This document shows, piece after piece, positions 6,012-12,068 of a stretch of DNA of 12,068 bases; positions within the stretch are counted from its first letter, which is position 1, and each line of letters opens with the position of its first letter. The notes under the pieces were generated by a model. It had not been told where the DNA came from. It saw nothing but the letters and a program-made list of their open reading frames with translations, and did not search any database. This DNA comes from JBCCYM01 sp039190005 (lineage in GTDB: Bacteria > Pseudomonadota > Gammaproteobacteria > UBA12402), in NCBI GenBank assembly GCA_039190005.1, contig JBCCYM010000055.1:1-12068 (forward strand), read 5' to 3'. The position numbers were made by a program, and so were the translations under genes.

Positions 6012-6217
6012 CCGTGTCGCTCCATTTTTTTCAAATAAGCAATGGTTTGCTCAACACCGGCAACGGCCTGACGATGTTTCTCTCTTAACAGGTCGTATTC
6101 ATTGAGTAACGCTTGTTGCTTTCCATATAATTTAGCTTTATCTTTCTTCAGTGTTTGACAAAGAATAACTAAAGCGTCAATTTTCTTTTCTAAGCTTTCT
6201 AAGGTTTTATTAGCCAC
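6008..6217 (-). CDS. Small ZapB-like coiled-coil protein (TIGR02449-type)
   Basis: A 69-aa, fully helical protein with heptad spacing: TLESLEKKIDALVILCQTLK at the N-terminus and RQAVAGVEQTIAYLKKME at the C-terminus. The pattern matches the short coiled-coil proteins commonly found just upstream of zapA in gammaproteobacteria (TIGR02449 family, related to ZapB), thought to act with ZapA at the FtsZ ring. The start codon is GTG (6215-6217), with only a weak AAGAA upstream. TATAGT (6228-6233, minus strand) could be its -10 box, but no good -35 lies upstream because the REP-type repeat begins there. The 4-nt overlap with zapA shows they are one operon. No enzymatic motif is present. Confidence 0.8.
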   Translation of the reverse strand: MANKTLESLEKKIDALVILCQTLKKDKAKLYGKQQALLNEYDLLREKHRQAVAGVEQTIAYLKKMERHG

Positions 6218-6252
6218 AATTTCTTAAACTATAATTTGATCCGTAGTCTCCG

Positions 6253-6335
6253 GTCATTCCCGCGTAGGCGGGAATCCAGGAAAAACCACACTGATAAATG
6301 CGACAATCCTGGATTCCCGCCTACGCAGGAATGAC
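6253..6335. repeat. REPIN-like inverted doublet of REP-type palindromes
   Basis: Unit 6253-6281 and unit 6307-6335 are inverted copies with 28 of 29 bases complementary, separated by 25 nt. Each unit holds its own ATTCCCGC/GCGGGAAT hairpin (6256-6275 perfect; 6313-6332 with one G-to-A change). The whole can fold as two small hairpins or one long stem-loop. It sits in the 281-bp gap between the divergent ZapB-like and pteridine reductase genes. The same unit occurs at 33-61. The architecture is that of REPINs, non-autonomous elements moved by RAYT transposases; none is encoded in this window. Confidence 0.85.
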
Positions 6336-6498
6336 GTATACCTAAAGCATTAACTAAGTTAAATGCGAAATATCTTACCTTACTATAAGATACTAACTGG
6401 TTCCAGGTCAATGAGTTTTTAGGTTTTCCATACTATTTTTTTACTTTAATTTAGGCTAAACTCCGGTACTGGCCATAAGTCACACAGGTAGGAAAGGT

Positions 6499-7233
6499 AT
6501 GAAAGAACAACGTGTAGCACTTGTCACCGGCGCGGGTAAACGGGTCGGGTCAACAATCATCAGAACTTTACACCGTAATGGGATGCGGGTTCTCATCCAT
6601 TATCGTAGCGCTAAAACCGATGCCGAACGGCTTTGTAATGAACTTAACGCCGAACGTAAACAATCGGCGGCTATCTTTCAGGCTGACCTTGCCAACTTCG
6701 ACGCGCGAGCCTTAATCAAGGAGACTATTGCCATTTTTGACCGACTTGACCTGTTGGTTAATAACGCTTCCACGTTTTATCCTACTCGTTTAGGTGAAAT
6801 TTCTATGGAAAATTGGCATGATTTATTTTCAGTTAACGCCCAAGCGCCATTGTTTTTAGCGCAAGCCGCTATGCCTTATCTACAACAGACACAAGGTAAT
6901 ATTATTAATATGATTGATATCCACGCCCAACGTCCTATTAAAAACATGTCAGTCTATTGTATGGCAAAGGCCGCGTCATCCACCATGATTAAAGCTTTAG
7001 CGCGAGAATTAGCGCCAAGGATTCGAGTCAATGGTATCGCGCCAGGCATGATCATGTGGCCGGATGAAGATGATATGCCTGAAAAAGCCAAACAGAGTAT
7101 TATCAAGCGTATCGCCCTACAACGATCGGGAACCCCACAACATATTGCCGATACCATTCTTTTCTTGGTAAACAACGATTATATCACTGGTGAAATTATT
7201 ACCGTTGATGGCGGACGGTTGTTGACCGTTTAA
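6499..7233 (+). CDS. Pteridine reductase (PTR1/FolM-type short-chain dehydrogenase)
   Basis: NADPH-dependent short-chain dehydrogenase expected to reduce biopterin-type pteridines or dihydrofolate. Evidence in this 244-aa protein: TGAGKRVG at residues 10-17, the TGxxxRxG form that separates PTR1-type enzymes from ordinary SDRs; NNAST (88-92) followed by F93 in the position of the substrate-stacking Phe; and the triad D140, Y153, K157, whose spacing (13 and 4) equals that of Asp181-Tyr194-Lys198 in Leishmania PTR1. DIHAQRP (140-146), VYCMAKA (152-158), APGMIMWPDE (181-190) and the C-terminal ITGEIITVDGG (229-239) are further family marks. An AGGA (6490-6493) is five bases before the ATG. It is a single-gene unit divergent from the zap operon and ends 10 bp from rho. 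It could be named folM; the true substrate is not shown by sequence. Confidence 0.88.
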   Translation: MKEQRVALVTGAGKRVGSTIIRTLHRNGMRVLIHYRSAKTDAERLCNELNAERKQSAAIFQADLANFDARALIKETIAIFDRLDLLVNNASTFYPTRLGEISMENWHDLFSVNAQAPLFLAQAAMPYLQQTQGNIINMIDIHAQRPIKNMSVYCMAKAASSTMIKALARELAPRIRVNGIAPGMIMWPDEDDMPEKAKQSIIKRIALQRSGTPQHIADTILFLVNNDYITGEIITVDGGRLLTV

Positions 7234-7243
7234 GCTATTATTA

Positions 7244-8500
7244 CTACCGCTTCATCGATTCAAAGAATTTCAGATTGGTTTTTGTGCCTTTCAAGCGATC
7301 CAATAAGAACTCAATCGCGGCAAGTTCATCCATCGGGTGTAATATTTTACGCAAAATCCACAGACGTTGTAACTCATCGGGTTTGGTCAAAAGTTCTTCT
7401 CGACGTGTACCTGAGCGATTGATATTAATAGAAGGAAAGATGCGTTTTTCCGCAATGCGACGATCCAAATGAATTTCCATATTACCGGTTCCTTTGAACT
7501 CTTCATAAATCACATCATCCATTTTAGAACCGGTATCAATCAAAGCGGTTGCCAAAATCGTCAAGCTACCACCTTCTTCAACATTACGCGCCGCGCCGAA
7601 GAAACGCTTTGGTCGTTGCAGGGCGTTCGCTTCAACACCACCGGTTAATACTTTACCGGATGCCGGCACCACTGTGTTATACGCACGCGCCAAACGGGTA
7701 ATCGAATCCAAAAGAATGATGACGTCTTTCTTATTTTCAACCAATCGTTTCGCCCGTTCGATAACCATATCAGCAACCTGAACATGACGTTGCGCCGGTT
7801 CATCAAAGGTACTGGCAATGACTTCACCTTTAACCGTGCGCGCCATTTCAGTCACTTCTTCAGGGCGTTCATCAATGAGCAAAACCATTAGATGACATTC
7901 CGGATGATTACTGCTAATCGATTGGGTGATGTTTTGCAGCATCATGGTTTTACCGGCTTTGGGTGGTGACACAATCAAACCACGTTGACCTTTACCAATT
8001 GGCGCGACTAATTCGATAACCCGGGCAGTCAGATCTTCAGTACTGCCATTACCTTGTTCCAAGCATAAACGCTCATTGGCAAAAAGTGGTGTTAAGTTCT
8101 CAAACAGTATTTTATGTTTGGCGGCTTCCGGCACGGCGAAGTTTACTTCATCGACTTTAAGCATAGCGAAATAACGTTCGCTTTCTTTAGGTGGACGAAT
8201 TTTGCCGGAAATGGTATCACCGGTACGCAAATTAAATCGGCGTATTTGACTGGGTGAGACATAAATATCATCGGCACCGGCAAGATAAGACCCTTCACTG
8301 GAACGCAGGAAGCCAAAACCATCCTGAAGAATTTCCAACACACCGCCGCCATAAATATCTTCACCTTTTTCGGCCTGTTTTTTTAATATCTCAAAAACCA
8401 TCTCCTGCTTTTGTACTCGAGAGACGTTTTCAATACCCATCTCTTCAGCAATCTTGGCTAGCTCACCTGGAGATTTTCGTTTTAGATCTGTAAGATTCAT
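7244..8500 (-). CDS. rho: Transcription termination factor Rho
   Basis: Hexameric ATP-dependent RNA helicase that ends transcription at Rho-dependent sites and silences untranslated or foreign DNA. The 418-aa protein is collinear with E. coli Rho (419 aa). Visible: the N-terminal helical domain (1-45), the RNA-binding cold-shock-like domain with DGFGFLRS (60-67) and YVSPSQIRRFNLRTGD (80-95), Walker A SPPKAGKT (178-185), catalytic-site LIDERPEE (208-215), Walker B IILLD (261-265) with SITR following, the Q-loop GKVLTGGVEANAL (282-294), the R-loop region around K326, and the arginine finger in SGTRREE (363-369). Residues known to contact bicyclomycin (R212, D265, S266, R269) are all present, so sensitivity is expected. 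AGG (8507-8509) is six bases from the ATG. It lies downstream of trxA, the usual order, with a long leader that suggests autoregulation. Confidence 0.98.
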   Translation of the reverse strand: MNLTDLKRKSPGELAKIAEEMGIENVSRVQKQEMVFEILKKQAEKGEDIYGGGVLEILQDGFGFLRSSEGSYLAGADDIYVSPSQIRRFNLRTGDTISGKIRPPKESERYFAMLKVDEVNFAVPEAAKHKILFENLTPLFANERLCLEQGNGSTEDLTARVIELVAPIGKGQRGLIVSPPKAGKTMMLQNITQSISSNHPECHLMVLLIDERPEEVTEMARTVKGEVIASTFDEPAQRHVQVADMVIERAKRLVENKKDVIILLDSITRLARAYNTVVPASGKVLTGGVEANALQRPKRFFGAARNVEEGGSLTILATALIDTGSKMDDVIYEEFKGTGNMEIHLDRRIAEKRIFPSININRSGTRREELLTKPDELQRLWILRKILHPMDELAAIEFLLDRLKGTKTNLKFFESMKR

Positions 8501-8630
8501 AAATCACCTATATTTTATAATTTACTCTGTGTTCCCACATTTTTCATCATACCGCGCGTTCGTATCTTGAATCGCGATAGATATATTCAACTCATTGTTA
8601 ATTAATCAGAAAATTATTAACCAAACTAAG

Positions 8631-8646
8631 AAAACCCGGCGCGGGT
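8631..8646 (-). terminator. Terminator-like hairpin inside the rho leader
   Basis: On the minus strand ACCCG-CGC-CGGGT forms a 5-bp GC-rich stem (8634-8646). With a bulged C it extends by three A-T pairs, and it is followed by TTTTCTT. The stem and U-tract are short. It lies about 100 nt into the predicted leader, where an attenuator would be expected. Confidence 0.25.
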
Positions 8647-8748
8647 GTTTCAAAAATTATTGTTCAGATGTTTTGAAGATTCAACAACTCGATCGCGAGA
8701 CCGAGATTGTTCGCTTTAAAAATTAATAAGGATTTTTTAAGTTATATT

Positions 8749-8777
8749 ATTATAGCAAAACACTGAGACTAGCGCAA
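8749..8777 (-). promoter_or_regulatory. Extended -10 promoter for rho
   Basis: On the minus strand TGCTATAAT gives a perfect -10 hexamer (8749-8754) with the extended TGn motif. A partial -35, TTGCGC (8772-8777), lies 17 nt upstream. This is the best-matching promoter in the window and would give rho its own transcript separate from trxA. Confidence 0.6.
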
Positions 8778-8807
8778 TTGAGCGCCGTTAATGATAATTA
8801 TATTATG

Positions 8808-9140
8808 TTAAATATTACTGTCAATAAAAGCTTTAACCTGAGATTTTGTTAAAGCGCCAATCTGAGTCGCTTTAACCTCACCATTGTTAAACAACTTAAG
8901 TGTTGGAATACTGCGCACATTAAACTCAGTCGCGACACTGGCATTATCATCAATGTTAATTTTCGCGAATTTTACCTGATTAGCGTATTCTTGGGCAAGC
9001 TCTTCTAAAATAGGCGCTATCATTTTACACGGCCCACACCATTCCGCCCAAAAATCAACTAATACAGGTTGTTCTGATTTTATCACTTCCTGTTCAAAAT
9101 TATTTTTGTTTATCTCAATGAGGCTGGTTGTATTGCCCAT
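8808..9140 (-). CDS. trxA: Thioredoxin 1
   Basis: Small cytoplasmic disulfide reductase (110 aa) that reduces target proteins such as ribonucleotide reductase and is itself recycled by thioredoxin reductase. The classic fold is evident: VDFWAEWCGPCKM (residues 28-40) with the WCGPC active site (C35, C38) and the buried Asp at 29, then FAKINIDDN (58-66), VRSIPTLKLFNNGE (75-88) with the conserved cis-Pro at 79, and GALTKSQV (95-102). Length and motifs equal those of TrxA. AGAGG (9148-9152, minus strand) lies seven bases before the ATG. It shares a 135-bp divergent AT-rich region with polA. The next gene on its strand is rho, as in many gammaproteobacteria. A 4-bp GCGC stem after the stop codon (8772-8785) is too weak to call a terminator. 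Confidence 0.98.
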   Translation of the reverse strand: MGNTTSLIEINKNNFEQEVIKSEQPVLVDFWAEWCGPCKMIAPILEELAQEYANQVKFAKINIDDNASVATEFNVRSIPTLKLFNNGEVKATQIGALTKSQVKAFIDSNI

Positions 9141-9222
9141 TTATTTTCCTCTGAATTGTCTAAATTTAAGAATATTGTGAAATTAATTAGAAATGCTACA
9201 CAATTTTTTTGCTTTTGCAAGC

Positions 9223-9251
9223 TTTAATCACAAAAAAGTGTAAATTATAGT
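9223..9251 (+). promoter_or_regulatory. Possible polA promoter
   Basis: TTTAAT (9223-9228) and TATAGT (9246-9251) are 17 nt apart. The -10 is 5 of 6 to consensus but the -35 is poor. Transcription would start near 9258, leaving a leader of about 18 nt with no Shine-Dalgarno sequence. The region is very AT-rich, so chance matches are likely. Confidence 0.3.
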
Positions 9252-9275
9252 ATTAGTTTTGTTATTATATGCTAT

Positions 9276-11981
9276 ATGCAAAAATTAATTCTCATTGATG
9301 GTTCTTCTTATTTATTCCGTGCCTATCACGCTCTGCCGCCATTGAGTAACACGGCAGGTCAACCAACCGGCGCGATATATGGCGTCATTAACATGTTGCG
9401 GCGCATCATTAAAGATTACCCAGATGATCAAGTTGTCGTTGTCTTTGATCCCAAAGGCGACACCTTTCGTCATCGACTTTACCCGGCATATAAGGCAAAT
9501 CGAGGCGAAACGCCGGAAGATTTAATCGCCCAGATTGAACCGCTTTATGAGATTATTCGCGCGATGGGTTTACCACTCATCATTGTTGACGATGTTGAGG
9601 CGGACGATGTCATCGGCACACTGGCAAGTGCTGCCGATAAAAAAGGTCGGGAAGTGATTATCTCTACCGGTGATAAAGACATGGCGCAACTGGTGAACGC
9701 GCGCGTCCATTTAATTAACACCATGACCGACAGCAAGCTTGACATTGCCGGTGTGCAAAAAAAATTTGGTGTACTGCCGGAACAAATTATTGACTATTTG
9801 AGCTTGATTGGTGACAGTTCCGATAACATTCCCGGCGTCGCCAAGGTCGGTCCTAAAACCGCGGTGAAGTGGCTGGCACACTATCAATCCTTAGACAATC
9901 TCGCCAAACACGCTGACGAAATCGGTGGCAAGGTTGGCGAAAATCTGCGCGCCTGGCTCAAAGATATGGCACTGATACGCGAACTCATCACCATTCGTTG
10001 TGATGTCAAACTACCTAAAGAAATCGCCGCCATAAAACAATCACCGACAGATCATCATAAGCTAGCTGAGTTGTTTAAACAATTAGAATTTAAAGCCTGG
10101 CTGAAAGCGCAATTGGCATTGTTGGCAACAGAACAAACAGATCATGCCGTGGTAAAAACCACGGAGAAAACCGCGGACCAGCAACAGCTTATCTTAACAA
10201 AATCGGCATTCGATCATTATTTGCTCAAATTGAAAAACGCCAAGCTGATCGCTTTTGACACGGAAACAAGCAGTCTGGATGATTTTGTCGCTGAATTAAT
10301 TGGTGTTTCCTTTTCATTCAATGGTCATGATGGTGTTTACATACCGCTCGCGCATGATTATATCGACACACCACAACAACTTGATCGCGATTGGGTATTA
10401 CGACAGCTTAAACCGATACTCGAAAATCCTGACATTAAAAAAATCGGGCAGAATTTAAAATATGACAAAAAAGTATTAATGAACTATGCCATTGATTTAC
10501 GCGGGATTGCTTTTGATACCATGCTCGAATCATACGTGTATAACAGTACGGCGACACGGCACGACATGGATTCATTGGCATTGCATTATTTAAATTATCA
10601 CTGTATCAGCTATGAAGATGTTTGTGGCAAAGGCGCGAAGCAGATTGGTTTTTCTCAAGTAGACATTAATAAAGCGGCGGCCTACGCGGCTGAAGACGCG
10701 GATGTGACCTATCAACTTCATCAACAGTTATGGCCAGCATTGGCGAAAGATCCGGCCTTAAAAAAAGTATTTGAAACCATTGAGATGCCGCTACTGGATG
10801 TGTTAACCGAGATGGAACGTTATGGCGTGCTGATTGACAGTCATTATCTTAATCAACAAAGCCAGGCATTGGCTGAACGCTTGACGGCATTGGAACAATC
10901 GGCTTATAAAGCAGCGGAGGTGTGTTTTAATATGAATTCCCCCAAACAGTTGCGAGAAATACTGTTTGACAAACAAGGTTTACCGGTATTGAAAAAAACC
11001 AAAACCGGTCAGCCATCAACCGCGGAAGATGTACTTCAGGATTTAGCCTTGGATTTCGCGCTGCCTAAAATTATTTTAGATTACCGCAGCTTGAGCAAAC
11101 TCAAGTCGACGTATACCGATCGTTTGCCACAACAGGTCCAAGCTAAAACCGGACGCGTGCATACCTCTTATCATCAAGCGGTGGCATCGACAGGTCGCTT
11201 ATCTTCAGCCAATCCTAACCTGCAGAATATTCCTATCCGCAGCACAGAAGGACAAAAAATCCGTCAGGCGTTTATCGCGCCAAAAGGCTATAAAATCATG
11301 GCAGCCGATTATTCGCAAATTGAATTGCGAATTATGGCGCATTTATCTGATGACGCCGGTTTAAAACAAGCATTCGCCGAGCAACAGGATATTCACAGCG
11401 CCACAGCCGCTCAAGTTTTTGGTGTGCCATTAGCGACAGTGAACGCTGAACAACGACGCAAAGCCAAAGCCATTAATTTCGGCTTGATATATGGCATGTC
11501 AGCCTTTGGATTAGCAAAGCAGATTCATGTTGATCGCAACACCGCGCAATCCTATATCGACACGTATTTTAAGCGTTATCCCGGCATTAAAGCTTACATG
11601 ACTCGCACACAAGCATTAGCGAACGACAAAGGCTATGTTGAAACGCTATTTGGTCGACGACTTTATTTACCGGAAATCAAAGCCAGTAATAAAATGCGGC
11701 GCATGGCGGCTGAGCGCATCGCGATCAACGCGCCGATGCAAGGTACCGCGGCTGATATTATTAAAATCGCCATGATTCATATTTACCAGTGGCTGAATAA
11801 GAATCATGTTGATGCTAAAATGGTGATGCAAGTGCATGATGAATTGGTGTTTGAAGTGGCTGAAAAAGAAATCGATATGGCGCGCGAAAAGGTTAAATAT
11901 TTGATGGAAAGTGCCGGCGAGTTGAGTGTGCCTTTGATTGTTGATATTGGTGTGGGTGATAATTGGCATGAAGCACATTAA
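9276..11981 (+). CDS. polA: DNA polymerase I
   Basis: Repair and Okazaki-fragment polymerase with three activities in 901 aa. Residues 1-285 are the 5'-3' nuclease: LILIDGSSYLFRAYHA (4-19), FDPKGDTFRH (57-66), DDVEADDVIGTL (105-116), STGDKDMAQL (130-139), GDSSDNIPG (179-187). Residues about 305-495 are the proofreading exonuclease with an intact DTE (328-330) and later AAEDADVTYQ (471-480), so proofreading should be active. Residues 500-901 are the polymerase: motif A DYSQIELR (678-685), motif B RRKAKAINFGLIYG (727-740) with the Phe at 735 that disfavours dideoxynucleotides, and motif C QVHDELVF (852-859). Catalytic Asp residues are 678 and 855, a constant offset of 27 from E. coli. No Shine-Dalgarno sequence is visible before the ATG. 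The 87 bp after the stop show neither a Spot 42 RNA nor a clear terminator. Confidence 0.99.
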   Translation: MQKLILIDGSSYLFRAYHALPPLSNTAGQPTGAIYGVINMLRRIIKDYPDDQVVVVFDPKGDTFRHRLYPAYKANRGETPEDLIAQIEPLYEIIRAMGLPLIIVDDVEADDVIGTLASAADKKGREVIISTGDKDMAQLVNARVHLINTMTDSKLDIAGVQKKFGVLPEQIIDYLSLIGDSSDNIPGVAKVGPKTAVKWLAHYQSLDNLAKHADEIGGKVGENLRAWLKDMALIRELITIRCDVKLPKEIAAIKQSPTDHHKLAELFKQLEFKAWLKAQLALLATEQTDHAVVKTTEKTADQQQLILTKSAFDHYLLKLKNAKLIAFDTETSSLDDFVAELIGVSFSFNGHDGVYIPLAHDYIDTPQQLDRDWVLRQLKPILENPDIKKIGQNLKYDKKVLMNYAIDLRGIAFDTMLESYVYNSTATRHDMDSLALHYLNYHCISYEDVCGKGAKQIGFSQVDINKAAAYAAEDADVTYQLHQQLWPALAKDPALKKVFETIEMPLLDVLTEMERYGVLIDSHYLNQQSQALAERLTALEQSAYKAAEVCFNMNSPKQLREILFDKQGLPVLKKTKTGQPSTAEDVLQDLALDFALPKIILDYRSLSKLKSTYTDRLPQQVQAKTGRVHTSYHQAVASTGRLSSANPNLQNIPIRSTEGQKIRQAFIAPKGYKIMAADYSQIELRIMAHLSDDAGLKQAFAEQQDIHSATAAQVFGVPLATVNAEQRRKAKAINFGLIYGMSAFGLAKQIHVDRNTAQSYIDTYFKRYPGIKAYMTRTQALANDKGYVETLFGRRLYLPEIKASNKMRRMAAERIAINAPMQGTAADIIKIAMIHIYQWLNKNHVDAKMVMQVHDELVFEVAEKEIDMAREKVKYLMESAGELSVPLIVDIGVGDNWHEAH

Positions 11982-12068
11982 GAAAGCGATAAAAGTATAT
12001 GCTCATTACCACTCTGATTGATTTGATATCGCATTCAATTATAAATATCCACTTCAGACATATAACGA

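Larger units (their letters stand above)
8501..8807 (-). promoter_or_regulatory. rho leader region (trxA-rho intergenic)
   Basis: This 307-bp gap holds no credible full gene. From the promoter below, transcription would start near 8742 and leave about 240 nt of untranslated leader, similar in size to the E. coli rho leader, where Rho controls its own synthesis by attenuation. Within it I see a GC-rich hairpin (8634-8646), weak palindromes near 8671-8699, and a possible 11-codon ORF (8515-8550) ending 14 nt before the rho start. No rhoL homologue can be recognised. Confidence 0.55.

Noticed and set aside
6229..6411. 60-codon open frame on the minus strand over the doublet repeat
   Set aside because: Its peptide (for example DSRLRGNDRR) is a translation of the repeat units, with no ribosome binding site or family resemblance.
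8772..8785. Terminator of trxA
   Set aside because: The GCGC/GCGC stem is only 4 bp and has no U-tract directly after it; part of it is better explained as the -35 of the rho promoter.
11982..12068. Spot 42 (spf) RNA downstream of polA
   Set aside because: No sequence like the start of Spot 42 and no terminator hairpin is visible in the 87 bp available.
1..12068. CRISPR array, tRNA genes, prophage, transposase or defence cluster
   Set aside because: I found no repeat-spacer array, tRNA cloverleaf, integrase or transposase. All substantial genes are housekeeping or pilus related.

Overview
The window looks like chromosomal backbone of a gammaproteobacterium of moderate-to-low GC. The evidence is hemE-trmB in one operon, a ZapA gene preceded by a small ZapB-like coiled-coil gene, trxA directly upstream of rho, a Rho protein whose key residues fall at the E. 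coli positions, a full-length three-domain PolA, and a pil/hof-type type IV pilus assembly cluster. Short ATTCCCGC/GCGGGAAT palindromes and use of HemJ would suit Legionellales/Coxiellaceae-like bacteria, but this placement is inference and I cannot fix a genus.

Layout: (1) 1-146, a REP-type palindrome at the left edge, then a PAP2-family membrane phosphatase (147-776, +). (2) A 57-bp palindrome (783-839) separates it from the convergent hemE-trmB operon (minus strand). (3) A divergent promoter region (2562-2718) leads into a three-gene + strand cluster: PilM-like, PilN-like, and a third protein that appears to be PilO fused to PilP. No PilQ secretin follows. (4) A small Hfq-family gene (minus) abuts the pil cluster tail to tail. 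Upstream of it on the minus strand lie hemJ, zapA and a ZapB-like gene. (5) A divergent intergenic region (6218-6498) carries an 83-bp inverted doublet of the REP-type palindrome. It precedes a PTR1-type pteridine reductase gene (+), which converges on rho (minus). (6) rho has a long leader of about 240 nt with its own strong promoter, and trxA lies upstream of it. (7) trxA and polA diverge from a 135-bp AT-rich region, and polA fills the right end.

How the genes work together: hemE and hemJ are two steps of protoporphyrin/heme synthesis. zapA and its partner stabilise the FtsZ ring. The pil proteins would form the inner-membrane alignment platform of a type IV pilus or DNA-uptake machine. 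Rho, Hfq, TrmB and PolA are information-processing housekeeping proteins. TrxA and the pteridine reductase serve redox and folate/pterin metabolism.

I see no mobile gene cluster, CRISPR array, toxin-antitoxin pair or defence system. The most notable points are the apparent PilO-PilP fusion without a secretin gene, an Hfq-family protein with altered proximal-face residues in an unusual location, the REPIN-like doublets, and the long rho leader.
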